Positions 37,622-47,460 of a stretch of 64,000 nt of DNA are shown piece by piece; position 1 is the stretch's first letter; each line of letters starts with the position of its first letter. Under the pieces are notes generated by a model. That model saw nothing but the letters and a program-made list of their open reading frames with translations. It did not search any database and was not told where the DNA came from. Made by a program: the position numbers and the translations under genes. This DNA comes from Rhodopseudomonas palustris HaA2 (GTDB taxonomy: Bacteria; Pseudomonadota; Alphaproteobacteria; Rhizobiales; Xanthobacteraceae), in NCBI RefSeq assembly GCF_000013365.1, contig NC_007778.1:372001-436000 (forward strand). The letters run 5' to 3'.

Positions 37622-37647
37622 AGAAAGAATATATGGAAATTCTTTCT
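37622..37647. promoter_or_regulatory. Candidate operator of the RES/Xre module
   Basis: Perfect 9-base inverted repeat AGAAAGAAT / ATTCTTTCT with an 8-base AT-rich spacer, 20-46 bases upstream of the antitoxin ATG. It is strikingly AT-rich in this GC-rich region. Xre-family antitoxins repress their own promoter through such palindromes; the role here is inferred. Confidence 0.68.
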
Positions 37648-37744
37648 GGGACAACAAGAGGCCGCCAGGAGCTCACAGGCGCCGGTCGACCGGTCCATGG
37701 TCCAGTTTTCGGCCGCGACCTGATGGTTCGGCCCGCAGAGCCGT

Positions 37745-38965
37745 CTACAGCGCCTCGCCCTTCAGCAGGCGCGGGGTGTCGCCGGTGAGACCGGCGGCCT
37801 GGCGGATGAAGACGTCCTTCAGCGGCGGCAGCCGGTCGACGATGCCGAGGCCGATGTCGCGGACGCTGCGCAGCAGCGGCGATTTGTTGGAGAACAGCAG
37901 GTTCAGCCCGTTGGTGGCGACGCCCATCGCCATGGTGTCGAACCGCCGCCAGCGCTGGTAGTTCTCCAGCACGTCGGCTTGTCCCGGATCGATCCCGAGC
38001 CGCGCCGCATCGACCACCACTTCGGCCAGCGCCGCCACGTCGCGCAGGCCCATATTGAGGCCCTGCCCGGCGATCGGGTGAATCACATGGGCGGCGTCGC
38101 CGATCAGCGCCAGCCGCGGCGCGATGAAGGATTGCGCCACGAAATAGCCGAGCGGAAACGCCTTGGGCGCATCCAGCGGCTTGACCTCGCCGAGCCGCAG
38201 CCCGAACCGCGTCTCCAGCTCGGCCTGGAATTCCTTGGCGGACAGCGCCACGATCTTGGCCGCGTCGGCGCGGCTTTCGGTCCACACCAGCGACGAGCGG
38301 CGGCCGGTCAGCGGCAGGATCGCAAACGGCCCCGCGGGCAAAAAATGCTCCTCGGCGCAGCCATGGTGGTCGCGCTCGTGCTCGACCATGACGACGATGC
38401 CGGACTGGTCGTAGTCCCAGCCATAGGTGGCAATGCCGGCGCGTTCGCGCAGCTTCGACTTGGCGCCGTCGGCGGCGACCAGCAGGCTGGCGTCGATCAC
38501 GCTGCCATCGCCGAGCGTGACGCGGGTCGCGTCATCGCCCGCCTGGTACGATGTCACCGGCGTGGCGCGCAGCTCGACGCCGGCGGCCTCGGCGCGGCTG
38601 GCCAGCGCCTCGTTGAGATATTTGTTCTCGACCATATGGGCGAACGGCTCGCCCGGCTGGACTTCGCCGGCGAAGGTCAGGAACACCGGCCGGGTCGCGT
38701 CCTCGAGCGCCGAATCCGTCACCACCATGTCGATGATCGGCTGCGCCGTCGGCGCCACCTCGTCCCAGACGCCGAGCGCCTCGAACAGCCGGCGACAGGC
38801 GGCGACGATCGCGGTGGCGCGCGGATCGCGCGACGGCCGCATCGCCAGCGCCGGGTCGGCGACAACAATCGGGACCTCGGGGCCGAGCCCCTGGCGCAGC
38901 GCCAGCGCCAGCGCCAGACCGGCGAAGGCGCCGCCTCCGATCACAATGCTTCGCGGTGCGGTCAT
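37745..38965 (-). CDS. UbiH/UbiF/VisC-family FAD-dependent hydroxylase (ubiquinone synthesis)
   Basis: 406-residue flavin monooxygenase. FAD motif IVIGGGAFAGLALALAL at the N-terminus, the DG motif (LLVAADGAKSKLRE), and the second FAD motif ALIGDAAHVIHPIAGQGLNMGLRD. These hydroxylate the ubiquinone ring. Alphaproteobacteria often use one enzyme (UbiL) for more than one position, so the exact position is not assigned. Start at 38965 (MTAPRSIVIGGG). Confidence 0.88.
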   Translation of the reverse strand: MTAPRSIVIGGGAFAGLALALALRQGLGPEVPIVVADPALAMRPSRDPRATAIVAACRRLFEALGVWDEVAPTAQPIIDMVVTDSALEDATRPVFLTFAGEVQPGEPFAHMVENKYLNEALASRAEAAGVELRATPVTSYQAGDDATRVTLGDGSVIDASLLVAADGAKSKLRERAGIATYGWDYDQSGIVVMVEHERDHHGCAEEHFLPAGPFAILPLTGRRSSLVWTESRADAAKIVALSAKEFQAELETRFGLRLGEVKPLDAPKAFPLGYFVAQSFIAPRLALIGDAAHVIHPIAGQGLNMGLRDVAALAEVVVDAARLGIDPGQADVLENYQRWRRFDTMAMGVATNGLNLLFSNKSPLLRSVRDIGLGIVDRLPPLKDVFIRQAAGLTGDTPRLLKGEAL

Positions 38966-39181
38966 TTTTCTCACTCGTGCGCCAGAGTCGCTTGTCTGTG
39001 TTCTTGCGCCATGGCTGGAGGTGGGCGAAACAAGCAGGAACAGCCATGGCTTGCCGCCCGGTTCTACCAGACCTCGACGGCGCTGGGAAATCACGCGCCA
39101 CTGGCCGACTATTTCGACGCGTTGCCTTCACGCGAACCGGTGCCCACTTCGCTTGAAAACGCCTTAAAGGAGCGCCTGTCG

Positions 39182-40057
39182 GTGTCCAAAAGCCTGATCG
39201 ACCTGATCTCGATCCTCGATCTCGAACCGCTCGAGGTGAACCTGTTCCGCGGCACCAGCCCGCAGACCAGCTGGCAGCGGGTGTTCGGCGGCCAGGTGAT
39301 CGGCCAGGCGATGGTCGCCGGCTGCCGCACCGTCGAAAACCGGCTGCCGCATTCGCTGCACTGCTATTTCATCCTGCCGGGCGATCCGGCGGTGCCGATC
39401 ATCTACGAGGTCGAGCGGCTGCGCGACGGCAAGAGCTACACCACCCGCCGCGTCACCGCGATCCAGCACGGCCAGGCGATCTTCTCGCTGATGATGTCGT
39501 TCCACGACGACGAGGAGACCGAGTTCGACCATCAGGACAAGATGCCCGACGTGCCGCCGCCGGAGGCGCTGTCGGCCGAAGAGATCGTCAAGCAGCCGTT
39601 CTTCAAGGAGATGCCGGACTTCATCAAGCGCTACTACGAGAGCGACCGGCCGATCGAGTTGCGCCCGGTCGAGCTGTCGCGCTATTTCGGCCAGAAGATC
39701 GAAGACGGCCGCATCCACGTCTGGATTCGCACCGCCGCCAAGCTGCCGGACGACCCGGCGCTGCATATGTGCGCGCTGGCCTATGCGTCGGACTTCTCGC
39801 TACTCGACGCGGTGATGGCACGCTACGGCCGCACGCTGTTCGACAAGCGGATGATGCCGGCCAGCCTCGACCACGCGATGTGGTTCCACCGCCCGTTTCG
39901 CGCCGACGAATGGCTGCTTTACGTTCAGGACTCCCCGTCCGCCCAGAGCGGCCGCGGCCTGACCCGCGGCATGATCTACAAGGCCGACGGCACCCTGGTG
40001 GCCTCGGTCGCCCAGGAGGGCTCGGTGCGGCAGCGACGAGACCTGCCGCGGACGTAG
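39182..40057 (+). CDS. tesB: Acyl-CoA thioesterase II
   Basis: Double hot-dog thioesterase hydrolysing medium- and long-chain acyl-CoAs. About 291 residues. It contains LDLEPLEVNLFRG near the N-terminus, WQRVFGGQVIGQAM, HSLHCYFILPGDP, and the second hot-dog with ALAYASDFSLLDAV and DHAMWFHRPFRADEW. The start is a GTG at 39182, preceded by AAAGGAG (39166-39172); this puts the conserved ILDLEPLEVNLFRG close to the N-terminus as in TesB. An ATG at 39011 would add a non-homologous leader. Confidence 0.9.
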   Translation: MSKSLIDLISILDLEPLEVNLFRGTSPQTSWQRVFGGQVIGQAMVAGCRTVENRLPHSLHCYFILPGDPAVPIIYEVERLRDGKSYTTRRVTAIQHGQAIFSLMMSFHDDEETEFDHQDKMPDVPPPEALSAEEIVKQPFFKEMPDFIKRYYESDRPIELRPVELSRYFGQKIEDGRIHVWIRTAAKLPDDPALHMCALAYASDFSLLDAVMARYGRTLFDKRMMPASLDHAMWFHRPFRADEWLLYVQDSPSAQSGRGLTRGMIYKADGTLVASVAQEGSVRQRRDLPRT

Positions 40058-40175
40058 CTTCGATCGGCAGCTCCCTCGCCGACGTCAATCCGCTTATTTT
40101 CTGCGCGCATTGCCGCTAAACCCGGCATATACATGACGAAACGCCGCGTCGCGCGGTGCCGATCGCTTTGCGTGA

Positions 40176-41272
<1,097 letters not shown>

Positions 41273-41315
41273 GATTTCCCGCTCACCCAACTTTCTTCCA
41301 CTCAGGAGACGACAA

Positions 41316-42758
41316 ATGACGTTCAAACGTCCCTACGGCGCGGGACTGGCCGCCCTGGCAGCCGGCCTGTTCGCCGCGACTGCCGCCTACGCCGAGCCCA
41401 CGGTCAACAAGGGCGACAACGCCTGGATGATGACCTCCACGGTTCTGGTCGTGCTGATGACCATCCCCGGCCTGGCGCTGTTCTACGGCGGCCTGGTGCG
41501 CTCCAAGAACATGCTCTCGGTGCTGGCGCAGGTGTTCTACACCTTCTCGATCGTGATCGTGATCTGGGCGGTCTACGGCTACAGCCTGGCTTTCACCGGC
41601 GGCTCCGATTTCATCGGCGGCTTCTCCAAGGCATTCCTCGCCGGCGTCACCCCCGACTCCAAGGTCGCGTCGTTCAGCGTCGACGCCAACGTCTCGGAGC
41701 TGATCTACATCTGCTTCCAGATGACCTTCGCGGCGATCACGCCGGCGCTGATCGTCGGCGCCTTCGCCGAACGCACCCGCTTTGCCGCGGTCGCGCTGTT
41801 CGTGCCGCTGTGGGTGACGCTGATCTACTTCCCGATGGCCCACATGGTCTGGTACTGGCCGGGTCCGGATTTGATCACCGACGCCGCCAAGGCGCTCGCC
41901 GCAGCCACTGACGATGCCGCCAAGGCGGCCGCGCAGGCCAAGCTCGACGAGATCAATGCGGACGCGGGCTTCATCTTCAAGAAGGGCGCGCTCGACTTCG
42001 CGGGCGGCACCGTGGTGCACATCAACGCCGGCATCGCCGGCCTGGTCGGCGCCCTGCTGATCGGCAAGCGCACCGGCTACGGCAAGGAGCTGATGGCTCC
42101 GCACTCGCTGACCATGACCATGATCGGCGCGGCGCTGCTCTGGGTCGGCTGGTTCGGCTTCAACGTCGGCTCGAATCTCGAAGCCACCGGCGTCGCCGGT
42201 CTCGCCATGACCAACACCTTCGTCGCCACGGCGGCGGCGGCGATGGGCTGGATGTTTGCGGAGTGGATCTTCAAGGGTCACCCCTCGCTGCTCGGCGCGT
42301 TGTCCGGCGCAGTCGCGGGTCTGGTCGCGGTCACCCCCGCGGCGGGCTTCGCCGGCCCGATGGGCGCGATCGTGCTCGGCCTGGTCGCCGGCGTGGTCTG
42401 CCTGTTCTTCTGCACCGTGGTGAAGAACGCGCTCGGCTATGACGACTCGCTCGACGTGTTCGGCGTCCACGGCGTCGGCGGCATCATCGGCGCGCTCGGC
42501 ACCGGCATCCTGGTGAACCCGGCGCTCGGCGGCACCGGCGTCTACGACTACGTCGCCGGCAAGGTCGCCGACTACGACTTCGGCACCCAGATGATCGCCC
42601 AGTGCTGGGGCGTCGGCACCACCATCCTGCTGTCCGGCATCGGCTCGGCGATCCTGTTCAAGGTCGTCGACGTCATCGTCGGCCTGCGTGCCCCGGTCGA
42701 AGTCGAGCGCGAAGGCCTCGACCTCGTCGAGCACACCGAGCGCGCCTACAACATGTGA
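41316..42758 (+). CDS. amtB: Ammonium transporter AmtB
   Basis: 480-residue Amt/Mep/Rh channel with an N-terminal signal peptide (ending AYAEP) and about eleven membrane helices. The twin pore histidines lie in GGTVVHINAG and DVFGVHGVGG; the phenylalanine gate and NH4+ recruitment site are in the periplasmic part. GGAGA precedes the start. A cytosolic tail (EREGLDLVEHTERAYNM) fits regulation by GlnK. Confidence 0.97.
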   Translation: MTFKRPYGAGLAALAAGLFAATAAYAEPTVNKGDNAWMMTSTVLVVLMTIPGLALFYGGLVRSKNMLSVLAQVFYTFSIVIVIWAVYGYSLAFTGGSDFIGGFSKAFLAGVTPDSKVASFSVDANVSELIYICFQMTFAAITPALIVGAFAERTRFAAVALFVPLWVTLIYFPMAHMVWYWPGPDLITDAAKALAAATDDAAKAAAQAKLDEINADAGFIFKKGALDFAGGTVVHINAGIAGLVGALLIGKRTGYGKELMAPHSLTMTMIGAALLWVGWFGFNVGSNLEATGVAGLAMTNTFVATAAAAMGWMFAEWIFKGHPSLLGALSGAVAGLVAVTPAAGFAGPMGAIVLGLVAGVVCLFFCTVVKNALGYDDSLDVFGVHGVGGIIGALGTGILVNPALGGTGVYDYVAGKVADYDFGTQMIAQCWGVGTTILLSGIGSAILFKVVDVIVGLRAPVEVEREGLDLVEHTERAYNM

Positions 42759-42849
42759 GCTCTCCCGAGGGGCGCGGCGTTCTTCCTCCAGGAAGGCCGC
42801 GCCCAGGACTACGGTTCGGGCAGATACCCGGCACTGTCCGAACCGTCGA

Positions 42850-42885
42850 GGGGTCCTGGCGCAAGCCGGGGCCCCTTTCTTTTTG
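42850..42885 (+). terminator. Terminator after amtB, GNRA-type loop
   Basis: 12-base stem AGGGGTCCTGGC / GCCGGGGCCCCT (two G-U pairs) closed by a GCAA loop and followed by TTCTTTTT. An upstream sequence (42800-42810) can pair with its left arm, so an alternative fold is possible. Confidence 0.82.
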
Positions 42886-42951
42886 GCGCGGTGGTTCGCA
42901 CCGCGCCTGACCGAGGCATCGCAAACCCGCCGGTTCGTGCTATATTCGGCC

Positions 42952-43248
42952 ATGGACCGGATCGGTGCGCTCGACATCCTCCGACGATCGCAAACGGCGC
43001 TGCACGAACGCGGCGTCCGCCACATCGCGCTGTTCGGATCGGTTGCCAGGGGCAGCGAACGACCCGATAGCGATCTCGACATCATGATCGAGATCGACCC
43101 CGACGCCCATGTCACGGCGTTCGAGTATGTGGACCTCAAAGACTACATCGCGGGCCTGTTCGATCGCCCGGTCGACGTGGTGAACCGCGACCAGCTCAAG
43201 GCGCACGTCGCGCCGAGCGCCGAAGCCGACGCGGTCTATGCGTTCTGA
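42952..43248 (+). CDS. MNT-type nucleotidyltransferase (MntA-like antitoxin)
   Basis: 98 residues with a minimal nucleotidyltransferase fold. The motif GS-X10-DxD is intact (Gly29, Ser30, Asp41, Asp43: FGSVARGSERPDSDLDI). In characterised HepT/MntA pairs the enzyme transfers AMP to the HEPN toxin and silences it. TATATT lies only five bases before the ATG and no ribosome-binding site is visible, so the mRNA could be leaderless. It overlaps the HEPN gene by 11 bases. Confidence 0.87.
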   Translation: MDRIGALDILRRSQTALHERGVRHIALFGSVARGSERPDSDLDIMIEIDPDAHVTAFEYVDLKDYIAGLFDRPVDVVNRDQLKAHVAPSAEADAVYAF

Positions 43249-43639
43249 GATCACAGATCTCGCACTCCGCGACATTCTGCATCACATCGATCTGGCGACT
43301 GAGTTCGTCGCCAACACCGACCTCGTGGTTTTCAAGAACGATCTGCGTACTCTGTATGCCGTAACGCGATGTCTCGAGATCATCTCGGAGGCGTCACGTC
43401 GCGTCGCGAACGACGTCAAGATACGCCATCCGTCGATCGGTTGGAGACAGATCGCAGCCGCGGGCAATGTCTATCGTCACGACTACGAAGATGTCGCGGC
43501 CCAGATGGTATGGGACACGGTGCATCGCGCCTTGCCCGCACTGAGAGCGGCGGTGAGCCGGGAGCTCGCAGACAAGCTTCAGTCTCCGGTTCCCCCGCAC
43601 ACGCATCGAGGCACGCCGCCGCCGCCCGTCGATGGTTAA
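43238..43639 (+). CDS. HEPN-domain toxin-like protein (HepT/DUF86 family)
   Basis: 133 residues, mostly helical. HepT ribonucleases carry RX4HXY. Here the corresponding stretch reads AAGNVYRHDYE: His81 and Tyr83 of HXY are kept but the distal Arg is Gly76, with an Arg immediately before the histidine. It may be a variant active site or an inactive member. The C-terminus is a Pro-rich extension. GC is about 50% over 43321-43380, lower than neighbours. Confidence 0.83.
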   Translation: MRSEITDLALRDILHHIDLATEFVANTDLVVFKNDLRTLYAVTRCLEIISEASRRVANDVKIRHPSIGWRQIAAAGNVYRHDYEDVAAQMVWDTVHRALPALRAAVSRELADKLQSPVPPHTHRGTPPPPVDG

Positions 43640-43731
43640 TCGCGTCTTAACCTCGCCGTATCTATGGTGGCTGATCTGTTGTCGCCCGCGCCGGAATGCG
43701 GCCGGGCGCCTTGCAAAACTGGCGTTTTCGA

Positions 43732-44958
43732 ATGGCTGTGCCCGCCTCCTCCGCATCAGCGCACGCTGTCGGCAGTGCTCACGCTGCCGCGGGCAGCGAG
43801 CGCTCGCCATTCGCGCGCCTCACCGAATTGCTGGCGCCGTATCAGCCCGGCGAGCGGCTGATCAATCTGTCGGTCGGCGAGCCGCAGCATCCGGTGCCGG
43901 ATTTCGTCGGCCCGGTGCTGGCGCGGCATACCGCCGAGTTCGGCCGCTATCCGATGGCCAAGGGCATCGCCCCGTTCCGCCAGGCCGCCGCGGCCTGGTT
44001 GACGAAACGCTTCGCGCTGCCGCGCGCGCCCGATCCCGAGACGCAAGTGCTGGTGCTGAACGGCAGCCGCGAGGGCCTGTTCCTCGCCGCGGTCGCGGCC
44101 GCGCGCTATGTCGGCCCGCGCGACGGCACGCCGGCGATCCTGATGCCGAATCCGTTCTATCCGGCCTATGCGGCGGGCGCCCGCGCGGCGGGCTGCGAGG
44201 CGGTGTTCCTGCCGACCAATCCCGCCAACGGCTTCCTGCCCGATCTCGATGCGCTCGACGCCGCGACGCTGAAGCGCACGGTGGCGATCTACATCGCCTC
44301 GCCGGCCAATCCGCAGGGCGCGGTGGCCTCGACTGGTTACTTCGCGAAGTTGAAGGCGCTGGCGGATCGCCACGGCTTCCTGATCCTCGCCGACGAGTGC
44401 TACTCGGAAATCTACACCCGCGATGCGCCCGGCAGCGCGCTGCAGGCGGCCGGCCCCGATTTCCGCAACATCGCGGTGTTCCAGTCGCTGTCGAAGCGCT
44501 CGAACCTTCCGGGCATGCGCGTCGGCTTCGTCGCCGGCGACGCCGATTTCCTCGCGGCCTATCACGAGCTGCGCAACGTCGCCGCGCCGCAGGTGCCGGT
44601 GCCGCTACAGCACGTCGCGGTCGCCGCCTATGCGGACGAGGCGCATGTCGAGGAGAACCGGCGGCTGTACCGGCTGAAATTCGATCTCGCCGACCAGATC
44701 ATCGGCGCGCGCTACGGTTATCAGCGCCCCGCCGGCGGCTTCTGCCTGTGGCTCGACGTCGCCGCGCAGGGCGGCGACGAAGCCGCGACGATCAATTTGT
44801 TCAAGCACGGCGGCGTCCGCGTCATTCCCGGCAGCTATCTGGCGCGGCCGCAGGCCGACGGCAGCAATCCCGGCGCCGGCTACATTCGCGTCGCGATGGT
44901 GCAGGACAGTGAGACCACCGCCGAAGCGCTGCACCGTCTGGTGCGGATTCTCGAGTGA
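43732..44958 (+). CDS. Class I/II PLP aminotransferase (DapC-like)
   Basis: 408-residue fold-type I aminotransferase. PLP lysine Lys255 in FQSLSKRSNLPGMRVGF, the Asp-x-x-Tyr PLP site ADECYSEIY, and the N-terminal INLSVGEPQHPVP. The closest functional resemblance is to succinyldiaminopimelate aminotransferase (DapC) of lysine synthesis, but the substrate is not proven. The start at 43732 is the second in-frame ATG; one at 43696 is also possible. ftsK follows after 16 bases. Confidence 0.83.
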   Translation: MAVPASSASAHAVGSAHAAAGSERSPFARLTELLAPYQPGERLINLSVGEPQHPVPDFVGPVLARHTAEFGRYPMAKGIAPFRQAAAAWLTKRFALPRAPDPETQVLVLNGSREGLFLAAVAAARYVGPRDGTPAILMPNPFYPAYAAGARAAGCEAVFLPTNPANGFLPDLDALDAATLKRTVAIYIASPANPQGAVASTGYFAKLKALADRHGFLILADECYSEIYTRDAPGSALQAAGPDFRNIAVFQSLSKRSNLPGMRVGFVAGDADFLAAYHELRNVAAPQVPVPLQHVAVAAYADEAHVEENRRLYRLKFDLADQIIGARYGYQRPAGGFCLWLDVAAQGGDEAATINLFKHGGVRVIPGSYLARPQADGSNPGAGYIRVAMVQDSETTAEALHRLVRILE

Positions 44959-44974
44959 GTCGCGGGGCTGAAAG

Positions 44975-47452
44975 TTGAGCATGCCGGCGATCGAACGCGT
45001 CATCCCCCTGGTCGGGCACCTGCCGACATCGCTGCGCGATGCGCTGGCGCGGCGGCTGCGCGAGCTCGCCGGTTTCGGCCTGATCAGCATCGCCGTCATG
45101 GCCGCCGCGGCACTGGCGACCTGGTCGGTGCAGGACCCGAGCCTGAGCCACGCCACCTCGCGCAAGATCCACAATCTGATCGGCTATCCCGGCGCGATCG
45201 GCGCCGATCTGGCGATGCAGATCCTCGGCCTCGGCGCTATCGGCCTGCTGCTGCCGGTCGCGACCTGGGGCTGGCGGATGATCAACCACCGGCCGTTCGA
45301 TCGCCGCGCCTTGCGGTTTGGGGCCTGGATTCTCTGCACCATCCTCGCCGCCGGCTTCGCCTCGTCGTTTCCGCATGACAGCGCCTGGCCGCTGCCGACC
45401 GGCCTCGGCGGCGTGGTCGGCGATGCGCTGGTGCGCGCGCCGTCGCTGATCTTCGGCCCCGGGCTGATCTTCCGCATCATCCTCAGCATCGTGCTGGGCG
45501 GCGCGATGGTGGCGTGCTTCGTGATGGCCAGCGGCTACGGCTCGCGCGAGCCCGACCCGGTCGAAGCGATCGCCGACGACGTGCCGCTCGACGAAGACGA
45601 GGATCGCGACGAGGGCTCGGTCTCGCTCGGCTGGATGGCCCACGCCGTGCTCTCGGCCAGGGCGCGGCTGTGGCGGCTGATGAAGCTCGGCTATCGCGGC
45701 CTGGTCAGCAGCGGCGCCTCCGCCGGCCGCTCCGCCGCGGCGTTCGAGCGCCAGGAGCCGAAGCTCGGCAGCGGCCGGACTTCGCCGCCGATCGTTCCGC
45801 GCGACGAGCGCGACGACGACGAGCCGCTCGACCTCGAATCTGCCGATGCGATCGACGACGAGGAAGAGGACGAGCCGGTCGCCCGCGCGCCGCGCAAGAA
45901 GGCGGCGCCGAAGCCGACGGCGAAAAAGCCCGGCAAGTTCGAGCTGCCCTCGGTCAACGTGCTGACGGCGCCGAAGGCGTCCGACCGCCAGCCGCTCAAC
46001 AAGGCCGAGCTCGAAGCCAATTCGCGCGCGCTGGAAGGCGTGCTGCAGGATTTCGGCGTGCGTGGCGAAATCGTCAAGGCGAACCCCGGCCCGGTGGTGA
46101 CGCTGTACGAACTGGAGCCTGCGCCCGGCATCAAATCGTCGCGCGTGATCGGCCTGTCCGACGACATCGCGCGCTCGATGAGCGCGCTGTCGGCGCGCGT
46201 CGCCGTGGTGCCCGGCCGCAACGCGATCGGCATCGAACTGCCCAACGCGCATCGCGAGAAGGTGTATCTGCGCGAACTGCTCAGCGTGAAGGACGGCAAC
46301 GAGACCGTGCACAAGCTGCCGCTGTGTCTCGGCAAGAACATCGGCGGCGATTCGATCATCATCGATCTCGCCCGCACCCCGCATATGCTGATCGCCGGCA
46401 CCACCGGCTCGGGCAAATCGGTCGCGATCAACACCATGATCCTCAGCCTGGTGTACCGGCTGCGGCCGGATCAGTGCCGGCTGATCATGGTCGATCCGAA
46501 GATGCTCGAACTGTCGGTCTATGACGGCATCCCGCATCTCTTGACGCCGGTCGTCACCGATCCGAAGAAGGCGGTGGTCGCGCTGAAATGGGCGGTGCGC
46601 GAGATGGAGGAGCGCTACAAGCGCATGGCCAAGCTCGGCGTCCGCAACATCGACGGCTACAATACGCGGCTCTCCGAAGCCAAGGCGCGCGGCGAGGAAC
46701 TGACCCGTACCGTGCACACCGGCTTCGACAAGGAAACCGGCAAGGCGATCTACGAGGACGAGAAGCTCGACCTCGAGCCGCTGCCCTACATCGTCATCAT
46801 CGTCGACGAGATGGCCGACCTGATGATGGTCGCCGGCAAGGACATCGAAGGCGCGGTGCAGCGGCTGGCCCAGATGGCGCGCGCCGCCGGCCTGCACGTC
46901 ATCCTCGCCACGCAGCGGCCCTCGGTCGATGTCATCACCGGCACCATCAAGGCGAACTTCCCGACCCGCATCTCGTTTCAGGTCACCTCGAAGATCGACA
47001 GCCGCACCATCCTGGGCGAAATGGGCGCCGAGCAGCTGCTCGGCCAGGGCGACATGCTGTACATGGCCGGCGGCGGCCGCATCTCGCGCGTCCACGGCCC
47101 GTTCGTCTCCGACGAGGAAGTCGAGAAGGTCGTCAAGCATCTCAAGACGCAGGGCCAGCCGGAATATCTCGAGGCGGTCACCGCCGAAGAGCCGGCCGAG
47201 GGCGAGGACGGCGCCGTGTTCGACGCCACCGGCATGGGCGGCGACGGCGGCGGCGACCTGTTCCAGCAGGCGGTCGCCATCGTCAAGCGCGACCGCAAGG
47301 CCTCGACCAGCTATATTCAGCGCCGTCTGCAGATCGGCTACAACCGCGCCGCCTCTCTGATCGAGCGCATGGAACTCGAAGGCATCGTCGGCCAGCCCAA
47401 CCACGCCGGCAAGCGTGAGATCCTGGTGGCCGAAGAAGACTCCGACTTTTGA
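44975..47452 (+). CDS. ftsK: DNA translocase FtsK
   Basis: 825-residue septal DNA pump that clears and decatenates chromosome termini. Four N-terminal membrane helices (within about residues 28-190), a shortened acidic/Pro linker (about 195-330), the RecA-like motor with Walker [14 protein letters not shown] near 474 and Walker [13 protein letters not shown], and a C-terminal winged-helix gamma domain ([15 protein letters not shown]) that reads KOPS sites. Length is typical of alphaproteobacterial FtsK. Confidence 0.96.
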   Translation: MSMPAIERVIPLVGHLPTSLRDALARRLRELAGFGLISIAVMAAAALATWSVQDPSLSHATSRKIHNLIGYPGAIGADLAMQILGLGAIGLLLPVATWGWRMINHRPFDRRALRFGAWILCTILAAGFASSFPHDSAWPLPTGLGGVVGDALVRAPSLIFGPGLIFRIILSIVLGGAMVACFVMASGYGSREPDPVEAIADDVPLDEDEDRDEGSVSLGWMAHAVLSARARLWRLMKLGYRGLVSSGASAGRSAAAFERQEPKLGSGRTSPPIVPRDERDDDEPLDLESADAIDDEEEDEPVARAPRKKAAPKPTAKKPGKFELPSVNVLTAPKASDRQPLNKAELEANSRALEGVLQDFGVRGEIVKANPGPVVTLYELEPAPGIKSSRVIGLSDDIARSMSALSARVAVVPGRNAIGIELPNAHREKVYLRELLSVKDGNETVHKLPLCLGKNIGGDSIIIDLARTPHMLIAGTTGSGKSVAINTMILSLVYRLRPDQCRLIMVDPKMLELSVYDGIPHLLTPVVTDPKKAVVALKWAVREMEERYKRMAKLGVRNIDGYNTRLSEAKARGEELTRTVHTGFDKETGKAIYEDEKLDLEPLPYIVIIVDEMADLMMVAGKDIEGAVQRLAQMARAAGLHVILATQRPSVDVITGTIKANFPTRISFQVTSKIDSRTILGEMGAEQLLGQGDMLYMAGGGRISRVHGPFVSDEEVEKVVKHLKTQGQPEYLEAVTAEEPAEGEDGAVFDATGMGGDGGGDLFQQAVAIVKRDRKASTSYIQRRLQIGYNRAASLIERMELEGIVGQPNHAGKREILVAEEDSDF

Positions 47453-47460
47453 CCGGCAGG

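Noticed and set aside
41283-43139. 618-codon open frame antisense to amtB
   Set aside because: Shadow of amtB; no known domain and it runs through the amtB terminator and the MNT gene.
44822-47404. 860-codon open frame antisense to ftsK
   Set aside because: ftsK on the other strand has all family motifs; the antisense product is low-complexity Asp/Arg/His/Gly text typical of GC-rich shadows.
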